64,000 nt of DNA from Ferruginibacter sp. (GTDB lineage: Bacteria; Bacteroidota; Bacteroidia; Chitinophagales; Chitinophagaceae): contig JAHBTO010000001.1 in the NCBI GenBank assembly GCA_019638525.1, positions 620,001 to 684,000 of the forward strand, in the 5' to 3' direction. The notes under the pieces were generated by a model, which had not been told where the DNA came from, did not search any database, and saw only the letters and a list, made by a program, of their open reading frames with translations. Shown piece after piece: positions 54,640 to 64,000 of the stretch. The translations under genes and the position numbers were made by a program. Positions within the stretch are counted from its first letter, which is position 1. Every line of letters begins with the position of its first letter.

Positions 54640-55212
54640 ATGAGGGTTGGGCTTTACTTTGGATCTTTTAACCCGGTACATAACGGGCATTTAATTATAG
54701 CAAATCATATTGCAAATGAAACTAACCTCGACCAGGTTTGGCTGGTGGTTTCGCCCCAAAACCCATTTAAGCAATCTGTATCATTATTGAACGAATACCA
54801 GCGCTTACACCTTATTAAATCAGCAATTGACGGTGAGAAAAAATTAAGAGCCAGTAATGTTGAATTTAATTTACCTAAACCCTCTTATACTGTTGATACA
54901 CTTGCTTATTTGAATGAAAAATTTCCAGAATATGAATTCTCCATTGTAATGGGAAGTGATGGTTTTCAAAACCTGCCTAATTGGAAAAATTATGAAGTTA
55001 TTATTGCAAATCACCCCATTTATATTTATAAAAGGCCGGGATTTGAAATTACAGAAAACTGGGGGGCTAATATAAAGATTATGAATGCTCCATTGCTTGA
55101 TATTTCGTCTACACATATACGTAAGTTAATAAAAGAAAAAAAATCTATCCGGTTTTTAGTGCCTGATTTAGTTAAAGAAGAAATTGAGCAGGCCGGGTAT
55201 TATAAAAATTAG
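54640..55212 (+). CDS. nadD: Nicotinate-nucleotide adenylyltransferase
   Basis: A protein of 190 residues. It joins nicotinate mononucleotide to AMP in NAD synthesis. The nucleotidyltransferase motif GSFNPVHNGH (about 8-17) and the ISSTHIRKLIKE block (about 156-167) are present, with SPQNPFK between. It starts 24 bases after feoA, and its stop codon abuts the convergent chrA stop (55213) with no gap. nadA lies 1.9 kb away on the other strand. Confidence 0.93.
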   Translation: MRVGLYFGSFNPVHNGHLIIANHIANETNLDQVWLVVSPQNPFKQSVSLLNEYQRLHLIKSAIDGEKKLRASNVEFNLPKPSYTVDTLAYLNEKFPEYEFSIVMGSDGFQNLPNWKNYEVIIANHPIYIYKRPGFEITENWGANIKIMNAPLLDISSTHIRKLIKEKKSIRFLVPDLVKEEIEQAGYYKN

Positions 55213-56466
55213 TTAGAATAAAAAACCTGTTATCAGGCAAAATAATACTATGAATGGTGAAGGTATCTTAGTGTATTGTAAAACTAAATAAGTACCTAAA
55301 ATAATACCAATATTAATGAAACTTGCTGCATTTAAAGATAAAATAGAAACGTCTTTGATTAGATAAAGTGTGCCGGCAAACATAATTCCTACCACTGTTG
55401 CATTTATCCCTTCCAGCGCCCTGAAGACGACGATATATTTTTTTAAATTTTGCCATACGGGAAAGAAAAATAAAACCAATAATGCACTTGGAAGAAAAAT
55501 AGCTATAGATCCAATAAAACAACCCAGTAACTGAATCCTGGGCCCCTCATTTTTTAATGCAATTCCTCCCATGAATGATGCTATAGAAAACACCGGACCG
55601 GGTATAGCCCTAACCATTCCGGCACCTGTCAGCAGTTCTTCTCTTTCAACTCTTATAATATTGGGATTCTTTTTTATTACTCTTTCAGATGTTGGCCTGG
55701 CCACATATTGATCTAACATTAATGGAATTAATACATCGCCACCACCAAAAACAAACGATCCAAACCGGTAAAAATTCTCAAACAGGTTATAGGGTTTTTT
55801 GTTATCCCAGTTTTGTTTACGGGCGGTTTCGCTTAAAAAACCGGCAACAGCAAAAATTAAAACAAAGAGCCAGATGTTTGTCCATTTAATTTGCCTGGGC
55901 TTTACTACTTCTTTTTCGGGTATCCTTTTATCACTAAAATTTGTTGCAATACCTCCGCAAATGATTAAGGTAGGAATTATCCAGGGTGCTTTAAAAAGTA
56001 AGTAAGTTGTAAGTAATGTTACCAACATAATAATTTGTGTAATGGTATTTTTTATACTTACATGATATGTTTTAATAGCTGCATAAGCAAGGTAACCAAT
56101 TGCCATTGGCTGAATAAACCTGAATATATTTTTATGAACACTTTCTTCCGTTATGTTTCCTACAATAAACGATAACGCTCCCATTAATGTACAGGCTGGT
56201 AAAATCCAAATAAAGAGTGTAAGTACAGCTAATTTTACGCCGCCTCTTTTATAACCAATTAATGTTAATGTTTGTGTAGATGATGCCCCCGGTAGTAGTT
56301 GACAGAAAGAAACATATTCCATTAATTCTTCTTTAGTAATATCTCTTCGTCTATCAACAAATGTTTTTAACACCATCCCAAGGTGGCCCTGTGGCCCACC
56401 AAAAGCGGATATACTATGTAATAATACAGCTTTTAAAAAAGGAATATGCCTAAGCAGTTTATTCAA
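55213..56466 (-). CDS. chrA: Chromate/anion transporter ChrA family
   Basis: A protein of 417 residues with about ten hydrophobic helices, arranged as two homologous halves. The family motifs [11 protein letters not shown] (about 22-32), [11 protein letters not shown] (about 51-61) and the second-half [11 protein letters not shown]...[20 protein letters not shown] are clear. ChrA exports chromate using the proton motive force; some members have other anions as substrate. No chrB regulator is next to it. The gene stop touches the nadD stop. Confidence 0.9.
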   Translation of the reverse strand: MNKLLRHIPFLKAVLLHSISAFGGPQGHLGMVLKTFVDRRRDITKEELMEYVSFCQLLPGASSTQTLTLIGYKRGGVKLAVLTLFIWILPACTLMGALSFIVGNITEESVHKNIFRFIQPMAIGYLAYAAIKTYHVSIKNTITQIIMLVTLLTTYLLFKAPWIIPTLIICGGIATNFSDKRIPEKEVVKPRQIKWTNIWLFVLIFAVAGFLSETARKQNWDNKKPYNLFENFYRFGSFVFGGGDVLIPLMLDQYVARPTSERVIKKNPNIIRVEREELLTGAGMVRAIPGPVFSIASFMGGIALKNEGPRIQLLGCFIGSIAIFLPSALLVLFFFPVWQNLKKYIVVFRALEGINATVVGIMFAGTLYLIKDVSILSLNAASFINIGIILGTYLVLQYTKIPSPFIVLFCLITGFLF

Positions 56467-56559
56467 TAATGAATAGTGATTTCTGAATTTGATTTAAATT
56501 TTGGTCATGAAAAAATACAAAATATCTTTTTAAAACCACTTAATAATAAGTTGAATTTA

Positions 56560-57078
56560 TCAATAACTGTAATGCACAATATTCATTACAATACCTTCAG
56601 TTAGCTCTGTAAGCTTATTTTTAGGTCGTACAAGATTTGAAATTGATTTTACAATTCCTATATCAGAGTTTTTTATCCATTGCCTGTTACTGTAAACATA
56701 TTTTTGCATTTTATACTTTACACTATCATATGAAAATGGGTCTATAAATGTAATTTGAATTTTTTTTGTTCCCTCTTCAATATTATTGTTCAGCATATTT
56801 ACATTATTAAAATAATGCATTTCGGGTAAATTATCTGTTACATAATTCATTGATAATACCTGTAGCTGACTATTTTTATAAAACGAAACCTTACCATAAA
56901 TTCCATTACTTACAGCTTTATTCAGGCTATCGAATGTACAGTTTACTAATTCTATATAGTATGTATTTGCTTCTTTCATTTTTGCTTTACTATTACATCC
57001 GTAATAAAAAACAAAACAACTACTAAATAAAATTAGAATTGCTTTTTTTAAAACTGTATTACAACCCATACTGTGCAC
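56560..57078 (-). CDS. Lipoprotein of unknown function downstream of nadA
   Basis: A protein of 172 residues if started at 57078, or 169 from the next ATG at 57069; both overlap the nadA end. The signal peptide ends in a lipobox (FYYGC). The mature part looks like a small beta-rich domain and ends MNIVHYSY. It starts inside the nadA gene on the same strand and is probably cotranscribed with nadA. No family recognised. Confidence 0.6.
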   Translation of the reverse strand: MHSMGCNTVLKKAILILFSSCFVFYYGCNSKAKMKEANTYYIELVNCTFDSLNKAVSNGIYGKVSFYKNSQLQVLSMNYVTDNLPEMHYFNNVNMLNNNIEEGTKKIQITFIDPFSYDSVKYKMQKYVYSNRQWIKNSDIGIVKSISNLVRPKNKLTELTEGIVMNIVHYSY

Positions 57079-58063
57079 TTATTTTAAGCATTTCATCAAT
57101 TGGTTTTTTTGCTGCTTTTCTTAATTGTTCATCCATTATAATTTCGGGCTTTTCGTACTTTAGGCATAAGTACAATTTTTCAAGTGTATTTAATTTCATG
57201 TGCGGACAATCGTTACAAGCACAACTGTTATCGGGTGGTGCCGGTATAAATACCTTTTTGGGGCTAGCTTTTTGCATTTGATGTAAAATACCTGTTTCGG
57301 TAGCCACTATAAATTCAGATGCATCATCTGTTTTAGTAAATTTCAGTAAACCTGTAGTGCTTCCTATAAAATCTGCTACACGTAAAACAGCCTCTTCGCA
57401 TTCGGGATGTGCAATGAGCTTTGCTTTTGGATGCCTTATTTTTAACCTGGTAATCTTCTCCAGGCTAAAAATTTCATGAACCATACAGGATCCATTCCAT
57501 AACACCATATTTCTTCCGGTTTTTTTATTGATATAAGCGCCCAGGTTTTTATCGGGTGCAAATATTATAGGCTGGTTTATTGGTAAAGTTTCTATTATTT
57601 TTTGTGCATTAGATGAGGTGCAGATAATATCGCTTAAAGCCTTAATACCGGCACTGCAGTTTATATAAGTTATTACCTTATGGTTGGGGTGTTTTTCTTT
57701 AAAAATCTTAAACAAAGCAGGTGGGGCCGAATCACTAAGTGAACAACCGGCATTTAAATCGGGTAATAATACTTTTTTATTAGGATTTAAAATTTTTGCA
57801 GTTTCGGCCATAAAATGTACACCTGCAAAAACAATCATATCGGCACTTGTTTTTTCTGCCTGCTGAGCAAGACCCAGACTATCACCAATATAATCAGCTA
57901 CATCCTGTATATCGGGTTCCTGGTAATAATGAGCCAGTATAACAGCATTTTTTTCTTTTTTTAATTTTTCAATTGCAGCAAATAAATCCAACTCCGGATC
58001 TATATCAATATCAAGAAAACCTTTTTCTTCTATTGCGGCAATTGCGTTGTTAATATCTGTCAT
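57059..58063 (-). CDS. nadA: Quinolinate synthase
   Basis: A protein of 334 residues, the usual length. It condenses iminoaspartate and dihydroxyacetone phosphate to quinolinate for de novo NAD synthesis. Motifs seen are [21 protein letters not shown] (about 39-58 region), [32 protein letters not shown] and the Cys-rich CACNDCPHM, which provide the 4Fe-4S ligands. No nadB or nadC is adjacent. The downstream lipoprotein gene overlaps its 3' end by about 20 bases. Confidence 0.95.
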   Translation of the reverse strand: MTDINNAIAAIEEKGFLDIDIDPELDLFAAIEKLKKEKNAVILAHYYQEPDIQDVADYIGDSLGLAQQAEKTSADMIVFAGVHFMAETAKILNPNKKVLLPDLNAGCSLSDSAPPALFKIFKEKHPNHKVITYINCSAGIKALSDIICTSSNAQKIIETLPINQPIIFAPDKNLGAYINKKTGRNMVLWNGSCMVHEIFSLEKITRLKIRHPKAKLIAHPECEEAVLRVADFIGSTTGLLKFTKTDDASEFIVATETGILHQMQKASPKKVFIPAPPDNSCACNDCPHMKLNTLEKLYLCLKYEKPEIIMDEQLRKAAKKPIDEMLKISAQYGL

Positions 58064-58642
58064 AATATGTATTAATACTTTATATTTTTATAATCACTTA
58101 CTACTATTAGGCGTGTTAATATGTGTAAATAAAAAACCTGCCAATATTGCAAAATTAAAACCTTTGGTTTATTAACAACCATCCACATAAAATTAACATT
58201 CATAATATTCTGTATAAGCTATAATAATATAAGTATCATGGCTCTCTTTTTTATTTTCAAATTATTTTTTTAACAGCAGTTAATAAAATGCATTGTGAAA
58301 AGAAAACCTATGTATTAGTATATTTTTCCTGTTAATAAGATTGGTATAAACTAACTTTTTCTAACAGGTTTTGGCTTACTATTCTTCAAAAGGTAAAAAT
58401 ATACTCATCTTATCCATCGTTGTAATTATTAAAATAAACGGTTATCAACATTTAAACTATGTTATTAACTATGCTATGTTTATAATCATAAAAAGCAAAA
58501 TATAATTATAAGTATTACTTGTTTTGTAAAGTATGCTATACCTTGCCAAACCTGCATTATATTAGGTTTTACTGCTTAAAAATGCTGATTTATATACAAT
58601 TTTACCCTATTTTTGCCCTCCAAAATTTAATATTGAAGTTTT
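58064..58642. other. AT-rich 579-base intergenic region
   Basis: No gene or strong hairpin seen. It holds the divergent promoters of nadA (minus) and the foldase gene (plus). A TATTTTTG element lies at 58608-58615, listed separately. A small RNA cannot be excluded. Confidence 0.5.
58608..58615 (+). promoter_or_regulatory. Candidate -7 element for the foldase gene
   Basis: TATTTTTG matches TAnnTTTG, 27 bases upstream of the ATG at 58643, giving a short leader. The upstream -33 TTG is not clear. Confidence 0.45.
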
Positions 58643-60772
58643 ATGCAAATTATTCAGGGAATACGTGAAAAAGGTGCTGCAATTGTTATTGTAGTTATAG
58701 CGCTTAGTTTAATTGGATTTATTTTAATGGATGCCAGGCAAGGTGGCAATAATCTTAATGCCGCCAGTGGAAATATAGGCAAGGTTGATGGCCAGGCAAT
58801 TGGACAAAATGAATTTAATACAAAAGTTAAAAATATGGAGCTCCAGGAAGAACAACAATCGGGAGCTAAACCTACCAATATACGCACAGCACAGATACGT
58901 GAACAGGTATGGAACCAAATTGTAGCCGAAAAAGTTTTTTATGCCGAAGCAGATAAATTGGGTATTGATTTTACATCTAAAGAACTGGAAAGTGTTTTAA
59001 AAAGCAATGAACCCGGTAATCCATTTTTACAAGAAAGGCAATTATTAGACGAGGCTACGGGTAAGCTGGATATTAACAAAGTTAACCAGGCGCTTATCAA
59101 TATTAAAAAAATGAAAGGCGAGCAGTGGGAGATGGTAAATGCACAAATACTAGAACCACAAAAGCTTACCAGTGTATCAACAAAATATTTTGCATTATTA
59201 AATGCAAGCGCCTATTACCCTACTTGGATGGAAGAAAAGGATCTTAAGGAAAAAAACAATTTTGCCACAATCTCATACGTACAGGTGCCATACCAAACTA
59301 TTAGCGACAGTACTATCAAAGTAACAGATGCAGATATTGAAAATTATGTATCAAAGCATAAACAGCTTTTTAAACAAGAAGCAGGCCGCATGATTTCTTA
59401 TGTTGCCTTTAGCCAGTTACCAAGCGCTGCAGACAGTGCCAAAACAAAATTGCTGGTAGAGAATTTGAAAAGTGATTTTGCTAATACTAACGATAATACT
59501 GTTAAAACGTTTTTAGCAAGAAATGCCTCTGCAATTGAATTTGATACCAACTATGTACCCAAATCAAAAATCAATAGTCATGCATTAGATTCAATAATAA
59601 AACTTCCTGTAGGATCTGTTTATGGACCCTATGTGGATAATAATGATTATGTATTGGCAAAATATATTGGTAGCAAAATTTTACCCGACAGTGTAAATGC
59701 AAGACATATATTAATTGCTACTGTTAACAACCAAACTGGCGAGCCTTTATTAGAAGATAGTGTTGCAGAAAAACGTGCCGACAGTATATATAATGCAATA
59801 AAAGCAGGTGCTAATTTTGCAGCACTGGCATTACAGTATTCTGCCGATGGCAGTAAAGAAAAAGGCGGCGACCTTGGTACATTTGCTTACGGACAAATGG
59901 TGCCTGAGTTTAATGATTTTTGTTTTTATAAACCAACCGGCTCAATGGGTGTTGTACGCACTCAATTTGGGTACCATATTGTGGAAGTGTTAAAACAAAA
60001 AGGACAAAGCCCGGCTTATAAAATAGCATTTTTAGCAAAAGAAATTTTTTCGAGTGAAGAAACCATTAATAAAGCAAGTAATGAAGCAATAAAATTATCT
60101 GCCGAAAAAGACCCTAAAAAAATGGAAGCATACATTCAAAAAAATGGCTTAAAGAAAATAACCGTGCCAACACTTATAAAAGAAAATGATGCACAAATAG
60201 GACAGCTGCAGGATGCAAGACAATTGGTGCGATGGGTTTTTGAAGCTAAAAAGGGAGATGTAAGCGATCCAATGCCGGTTGGCGACCAGTTTATAGTGGC
60301 AACAGTTGATAAGATTTATAAAGAAGGTACACAGGATGTTGAAACGGCAAGGCCACTTGCAGAAAATTCAATTAAAGAAGAGAAGAAAGGAGAAATGATT
60401 ATTAAAAACCTGGGTGCAAATGTTACTTTGGAAACAGCGGCTTCAAAATACAGCAAAGAAATATTAAATGCCGGCGCCGATTCGTCCATTACTTTTAAAA
60501 CCCAAATCATTAACTCGATAGGCAACGAACCAAAACTAATAGGAGCAATTTTTAATAAAGCTAATCTTAACAAGGTGGCCGAACCACTTGCCGGAAAAAC
60601 TGCTGTATATGTTTTTAAAGTTAACAGCATTGCCGCTAAAACTGATAATGAAAATATTGCTCAATTCAGGGCCGGGCAAACTACCGCATTAAGAAACCAG
60701 GCCGTATCTAATTGGTTTGAAGGTTTACGCAAAAAGGCAACTATTAAAGATAACAGGAGCAAGTTTTTTTAA
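58643..60772 (+). CDS. Membrane-anchored peptidylprolyl isomerase (SurA/PpiD-type)
   Basis: A protein of 709 residues with an N-terminal membrane anchor (about 12-30), a SurA-N-like helical chaperone domain (about 40-230), and a parvulin-type PPIase domain (about 350-452). The latter has NARHILIATV, GANFAALALQYSADGSKEKGGDLG and GYHIVEVL. Further helical chaperone segments follow. PpiD-like proteins help outer-membrane and secreted proteins fold as they leave the translocon. It has its own promoter and a terminator at 60802-60837. Confidence 0.92.
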   Translation: MQIIQGIREKGAAIVIVVIALSLIGFILMDARQGGNNLNAASGNIGKVDGQAIGQNEFNTKVKNMELQEEQQSGAKPTNIRTAQIREQVWNQIVAEKVFYAEADKLGIDFTSKELESVLKSNEPGNPFLQERQLLDEATGKLDINKVNQALINIKKMKGEQWEMVNAQILEPQKLTSVSTKYFALLNASAYYPTWMEEKDLKEKNNFATISYVQVPYQTISDSTIKVTDADIENYVSKHKQLFKQEAGRMISYVAFSQLPSAADSAKTKLLVENLKSDFANTNDNTVKTFLARNASAIEFDTNYVPKSKINSHALDSIIKLPVGSVYGPYVDNNDYVLAKYIGSKILPDSVNARHILIATVNNQTGEPLLEDSVAEKRADSIYNAIKAGANFAALALQYSADGSKEKGGDLGTFAYGQMVPEFNDFCFYKPTGSMGVVRTQFGYHIVEVLKQKGQSPAYKIAFLAKEIFSSEETINKASNEAIKLSAEKDPKKMEAYIQKNGLKKITVPTLIKENDAQIGQLQDARQLVRWVFEAKKGDVSDPMPVGDQFIVATVDKIYKEGTQDVETARPLAENSIKEEKKGEMIIKNLGANVTLETAASKYSKEILNAGADSSITFKTQIINSIGNEPKLIGAIFNKANLNKVAEPLAGKTAVYVFKVNSIAAKTDNENIAQFRAGQTTALRNQAVSNWFEGLRKKATIKDNRSKFF

Positions 60773-60801
60773 ATTAATAAGTTAAAATACATTTCTTTAG
60801 G

Positions 60802-60837
60802 CAGCCATCATAAAACCATGATGGCTGTTTTGTTTTA
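60802..60837 (+). terminator. Intrinsic terminator after the foldase gene
   Basis: A 10-bp perfect stem, CAGCCATCAT / ATGATGGCTG, with an AAAACC loop and a T-rich tail (TTTTGTTTTA). It rules out the ATG at 60818, which lies inside the hairpin, as the start of the next gene. Confidence 0.88.
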
Positions 60838-60843
60838 TCTTTG
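60836..60843 (+). promoter_or_regulatory. Candidate -7 element TATCTTTG at the DUF2480 start
   Basis: TATCTTTG matches TAnnTTTG and ends 1-4 bases before the ATG pair at 60845/60848. A transcript from here would be leaderless or start at the second ATG. It shares bases with the terminator tail. No good -33 TTG at the expected spacing. Confidence 0.4.
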
Positions 60844-60844
60844 C

Positions 60845-61369
60845 ATGATGGCAGAAGTATTTGTAAATAAAGTGGCAGAAAGCGGTATCATTACGCTTAA
60901 CCTGGAAGAATTTTATCCAAAAGAAGAAACCGTTGTTTTTGATATGAAGGACCATTTGTTTATGGGGTTGATATTAAAGGAAAAAGATTTTAGGGAGACA
61001 ATGAAAAACCTGGACCTAACTGCTTACAAAGAAAAAAATATTGCCATTACCTGTACTGCAGATGCTGTAATACCTGTATGGGCTTATATGCTGGTAACAA
61101 GTTACCTGCAGCCTGTTGCCAGGAATATAGTATTTGGCGATGCAGATTTTTTGCATAAAACACTTTTCTTAAATAACCTTTCTGCAATTAATATTAACGA
61201 TTACCGGGATAAAAGAGTAGTAATTAAAGGCTGTGGCGAATTACCTATTACCGAAACTGCTTATGTTGCTATTACAAACAAGCTAAGGCCTGTGGTAAAA
61301 AGTATTATGTATGGCGAGCCATGCAGTACGGTACCTATTTATAAAAAACCCAAATCAACTGAGGGTTAA
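60845..61369 (+). CDS. DUF2480 family protein
   Basis: A protein of 174 residues from MMAEVFVNKVAESG. The ORF also opens at 60818, but that ATG is in the terminator stem. The sequence matches the Bacteroidota DUF2480 family (ITLNLEEFYP, DMKDHLFMGLILKEKDFR, PVWAYMLVTSYL, IKGCGELPIT, SIMYGEPCSTVPIYK). No function is known. It is convergent with corA and overlaps it by 4 bases at a shared TTAA. Confidence 0.88.
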   Translation: MMAEVFVNKVAESGIITLNLEEFYPKEETVVFDMKDHLFMGLILKEKDFRETMKNLDLTAYKEKNIAITCTADAVIPVWAYMLVTSYLQPVARNIVFGDADFLHKTLFLNNLSAININDYRDKRVVIKGCGELPITETAYVAITNKLRPVVKSIMYGEPCSTVPIYKKPKSTEG

Positions 61370-62469
61370 AACCATCCCCGTTTTTTAAATAATCGTAGCA
61401 TAACCAATGGTATGCACAGCATAAGGCCTACCGAAATAAAAAACCCCCACTTGTTATGCAGTAATGGAATGGTTTCAAAGTTCATCCCAAAAATACCGCC
61501 AATAACTGTGGCTGGAGCCAGCAGGCAGGTAACCACTGCCATTACCTTCATTACTTCATTCATTTTAAGGTTTACATTGCTTAAATAAAGGTCGTTTAGG
61601 TTCATCATCATATCACGGTAGTTTTCGGCAAGGTCGTTAGCTTGTAGTATATGGTCGTGTACATCCTTAAAATATTTTTCTGTACGCTCTTCAATCAATT
61701 CACTTTCGCTACGTAAAATACCGTTAACCAATTCTCTTACCGGCGATACACTTCTTTTAAGAATAATCATTTCTTTACGAAGCATATTTATTTTGGCTAG
61801 GCTACGGGTATTTGCATTTCTTACAATCGTTTCTTCCAGCTCTTCAATTTTTTCACCCAGGCCTTCCATTACTACAAAGTAATTGTCAACTATCAAATCA
61901 ATAAGCGAATAGTATAAAAAGTCGGCCCCGTTTTGCCGTACTTTACTGTTGTTTATTTTTAGCTTTTCCCTTAATGGTGTAAACACATCCCTGGTAGCAT
62001 CTTCCTGGAAACTGATTACAAAATTTTTTCCAAGTACAATGCTAATTTGTTCCACTTCAACCGACGAATCTTTTTCATTAAAATACAGCATATTCATCAG
62101 CGAAAACAACAGCCCGTTAATTTCATCTGTTTTTGCACGCTGCCCCATGCTTAAGATGTCTTCTACAATCAGGTTATGGATACCATATTTTGAACAAATA
62201 TTTTCAACATCAATTTTTTTTAAACCATCAACATTAATCCACGTTATTGCGGCCGGATCAATAAAAGAAAAACTGTCGTTAACCGAATCAAATTCTTGAA
62301 ACCTCATTTCTTTAGTATTATAATTAAATACACTAAGCTTTGTTAATTCAGGTTCTTTACGGTCTGATATAACCGTTGGGTTTACCTGTAATACCTTATG
62401 TGTACGCAATGATTGCAAAGGATTTAGCAAAGGATTTAAAAAATAGGAAATATATTTTTTAGCGCCCAT
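61366..62469 (-). CDS. corA: CorA-family magnesium/cobalt transporter
   Basis: A protein of 367 residues with a large cytoplasmic N-terminal domain (about 1-300) and two C-terminal membrane helices. The signature GMNFE motif follows TM1 near residue 331, with a LLHNKWGF periplasmic loop. CorA forms a pentameric channel for Mg2+. The C-terminal RLFKKRGWF is typical. The stop overlaps that of DUF2480 (TTAA). No regulator is adjacent. Confidence 0.92.
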   Translation of the reverse strand: MGAKKYISYFLNPLLNPLQSLRTHKVLQVNPTVISDRKEPELTKLSVFNYNTKEMRFQEFDSVNDSFSFIDPAAITWINVDGLKKIDVENICSKYGIHNLIVEDILSMGQRAKTDEINGLLFSLMNMLYFNEKDSSVEVEQISIVLGKNFVISFQEDATRDVFTPLREKLKINNSKVRQNGADFLYYSLIDLIVDNYFVVMEGLGEKIEELEETIVRNANTRSLAKINMLRKEMIILKRSVSPVRELVNGILRSESELIEERTEKYFKDVHDHILQANDLAENYRDMMMNLNDLYLSNVNLKMNEVMKVMAVVTCLLAPATVIGGIFGMNFETIPLLHNKWGFFISVGLMLCIPLVMLRLFKKRGWF

Positions 62470-62618
62470 AAAATATATGTTTATAGTTTAAAACAACTGG
62501 CAAATTGAAATTAGGTTTTTATTTAAGAAACAACAATAGTAAAGTTAAACCCATCGATATTAATAATCCTTTATTATTCAATTTTGAACCAGTTTAAATT
62601 TAACATATAGCAAAAGCG

Positions 62619-62651
62619 TTGGCATTTGTGTAAATTACGTACGTACATTTG
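62619..62651 (+). promoter_or_regulatory. Candidate promoter for the amidase gene
   Basis: TACATTTG at 62644-62651 matches the -7 consensus TAnnTTTG. A TTG at 62619-62621, 22 bases upstream of it, fits the -33 box. The ATG at 62668 is 16 bases downstream. This is the best-supported promoter in the window by spacing. Confidence 0.5.
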
Positions 62652-62667
62652 AGTACAATTAAATATA

Positions 62668-63480
62668 ATGTCAACCCTCAGCATTACAATCATACAAAGC
62701 GATTTATTTTGGGAAGATAAGGCGGCCAACTTACGCATGTTTGAACAAAAGATAAACAGCATTGAGAATAATGCTGAAATTGTGGTATTGCCCGAAATGT
62801 TCAATACCGGCTTTAGCATGCAACCCCAACAGTTTGCCGAAAACATGACGGGTGAAACGGTAGAATGGATGAAAAGGATTAGCCACGAAAACGGTATTGT
62901 ACTTACCGGCAGCCTGATGATTGAAGAAGAAGGTAATTATTATAACAGGCTGGTATGGATGCTGCCCAATGGGCAATATGGATATTATGATAAGCGGCAC
63001 TTGTTTGCTTTTGCACAGGAAGACAAACATTATAAAGCCGGTAATAAAAGATTGATAGCATCGGTAAAAGGCTGGAAAATAAACCTGATGGTTTGTTACG
63101 ACCTGCGGTTTCCGGTATGGGCAAGACAGCAGACTGTAATACAAGAAGAAGAATCTGCAGTAAATGCTGCCTGCGAATACGATGTATTAATATATGTGGC
63201 CAACTGGCCCGAGCGCCGCAACCATGCATGGAAAACATTGCTTTGTGCAAGAGCTATAGAAAATCAATGTTATGTTGTAGGTGTAAACCGGGTGGGTAAT
63301 GATGGTAACAATATTTACCACAGCGGCAACAGCCTTATTATTGATCCGTTGGGACAAGTTTTATATCACCTGGCTGATGAAGAAGATATATTTACCATTG
63401 AATTACAAAAAAAAGATCTTGATGATGTTAGAGCGAAATTCCCTTTTTGGAGAGACGCAGACAGGTTTAAAATTTTATAG
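62668..63480 (+). CDS. Nitrilase-family amidohydrolase (omega-amidase-like)
   Basis: A protein of 270 residues with the C-N hydrolase fold. Catalytic triad candidates are E43 (VLPEMFNTGF), K109 (YYDKRHLFAF) and C143 (MVCYDLRFPVW). Omega-amidases hydrolyse alpha-ketoglutaramate-like amides in glutamine transamination. Specific substrate is a family inference. It stands between divergent corA and a convergent S41-like gene. A TTG/TAnnTTTG promoter precedes it. Confidence 0.92.
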   Translation: MSTLSITIIQSDLFWEDKAANLRMFEQKINSIENNAEIVVLPEMFNTGFSMQPQQFAENMTGETVEWMKRISHENGIVLTGSLMIEEEGNYYNRLVWMLPNGQYGYYDKRHLFAFAQEDKHYKAGNKRLIASVKGWKINLMVCYDLRFPVWARQQTVIQEEESAVNAACEYDVLIYVANWPERRNHAWKTLLCARAIENQCYVVGVNRVGNDGNNIYHSGNSLIIDPLGQVLYHLADEEDIFTIELQKKDLDDVRAKFPFWRDADRFKIL

Positions 63481-63491
63481 ATAAATAATTA

Positions 63492-64000
63492 TTACCTGTT
63501 ACTCTTTTCGTTTTTATCTTTTATCATTTCCATTACCACCTGCATCTTATAATCTATACCGTTTAACAATGCTTTATAATTGGTAGGAATGTAAATATCG
63601 GGCTGTATGCCATGCCAGTTTTTGGGTACATGATTGTATTGCACCAGCCTGAATAGCGGAAGCCTTACTTTAATATGTGTTACGGGTAAAACAATATCCG
63701 GAATTAAAATGCCATTGTTGCCATGCCAGCCACCACCTGTTTCTTCGCCAATTAAAGTAACGCCGGGCTGCCCCTTTACTGCATTGCTGAAAAGCGCCGC
63801 TGCCGAAAAAGTGGAACCGTTAATAAGCACATATAAATTACCATCAAAATGGTTTTCATTTTTTGGTTTATACCACCTTCGTTCCCATCGTCCAAAATGA
63901 TACAACCCGTCATTCTTTTTTTTAGTAAGCAAAAACAACCCAAGGTTATTTACAAAACTTTCTTTTATGTATTTTGAATATGGCCGCAAAGATTTGCAAA
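63492..64000 (-). CDS. S41-like peptidase, truncated by the window edge
   Basis: The visible C-terminal part, about 169 codons, has no stop back to base 64000, so its start lies beyond the window. The listed TTG at 63989 is only an internal Leu. The catalytic-serine region LINGSTFSAAALFSNAVKG and the following GEETGGG, with the strand IPDIVLPVTHIKV, fit the S41 (Ctp/tricorn) core. The VPKNWHGIQPDIYIP segment is typical of the C-terminal end. Cytoplasmic or exported state cannot be judged without the N-terminus. Confidence 0.75.
   Translation of the reverse strand, partial: CKSLRPYSKYIKESFVNNLGLFLLTKKKNDGLYHFGRWERRWYKPKNENHFDGNLYVLINGSTFSAAALFSNAVKGQPGVTLIGEETGGGWHGNNGILIPDIVLPVTHIKVRLPLFRLVQYNHVPKNWHGIQPDIYIPTNYKALLNGIDYKMQVVMEMIKDKNEKSNR

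Noticed and set aside
60818..60844. DUF2480 start at 60818
   Set aside because: This ATG sits in the stem of a strong terminator; the family N-terminus begins at MMAEVF.

Overview
The window is chromosomal DNA from a member of the Bacteroidota, most likely a Chitinophagaceae-type bacterium; this is inferred, not proven. The evidence is a type IX secretion signature (a Por-type C-terminal sorting domain at 26224-27603 and a gliding-motility type-B C-terminal domain at 37398-39329), LytS/LytTR two-component genes, a DUF2480 protein, several TAnnTTTG promoter elements, an AT-rich genome with almost no strong Shine-Dalgarno sites, and SprB-like repeats.

Layout. 1-2129: a truncated GH63-like glucosidase and a SemiSWEET sugar transporter. 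2258-13456: a six-gene minus-strand operon that looks like an anti-phage island. In transcription order it encodes a Vsr endonuclease, a C5-cytosine methyltransferase, a DrmE-like protein, a NERD nuclease fused to an SF1 helicase, a DrmA-like SF2 helicase and a DrmB-like DUF1998 protein. This is a class-2 DISARM architecture, but no PLD-type drmC gene is present, a NERD-helicase takes up a place in the operon, and a mismatch endonuclease comes first. 13960-23683: a hybrid histidine kinase, an HtrA/DegP protease, a LytS/LytTR pair, an exported rhodanese and exported proteins of unknown function. 23929-31158: an S74 (endosialidase chaperone) repeat protein, a T9SS-sorted protein, and a CbbX-type AAA ATPase followed by three small envelope proteins.

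31389-34573: three adjacent genes encode a SET-domain protein, an ATP-grasp ligase and an ATP-grasp/SET fusion. They suggest an uncharacterised ligation-plus-methylation pathway. 34814-36504: DoxX-like protein, ECF sigma factor and GTP cyclohydrolase I. 36703-42885: Cu/Zn superoxide dismutase, a large adhesin-like protein, a zinc-ribbon protein, Ssb and a PIF1-HRDC-HTH helicase. 42958-51171: an astacin-type protease, then two exported caspase-fold proteins (CHAT-TPR and metacaspase-like) in one operon.

51384-64000: mainly housekeeping genes. These are a cupin, mnmG, ybeY, feoA, nadD, chrA, nadA, a SurA/PpiD-type foldase, DUF2480, corA, a nitrilase-family amidase and a truncated S41-like protease. 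A perfect consensus parS site and a near-perfect second one lie between mnmG and ybeY, which suggests a centromere-like region. I found no rRNA, tRNA, transposase, integrase or CRISPR array by reading; a tRNA or covariance scan was not possible here.
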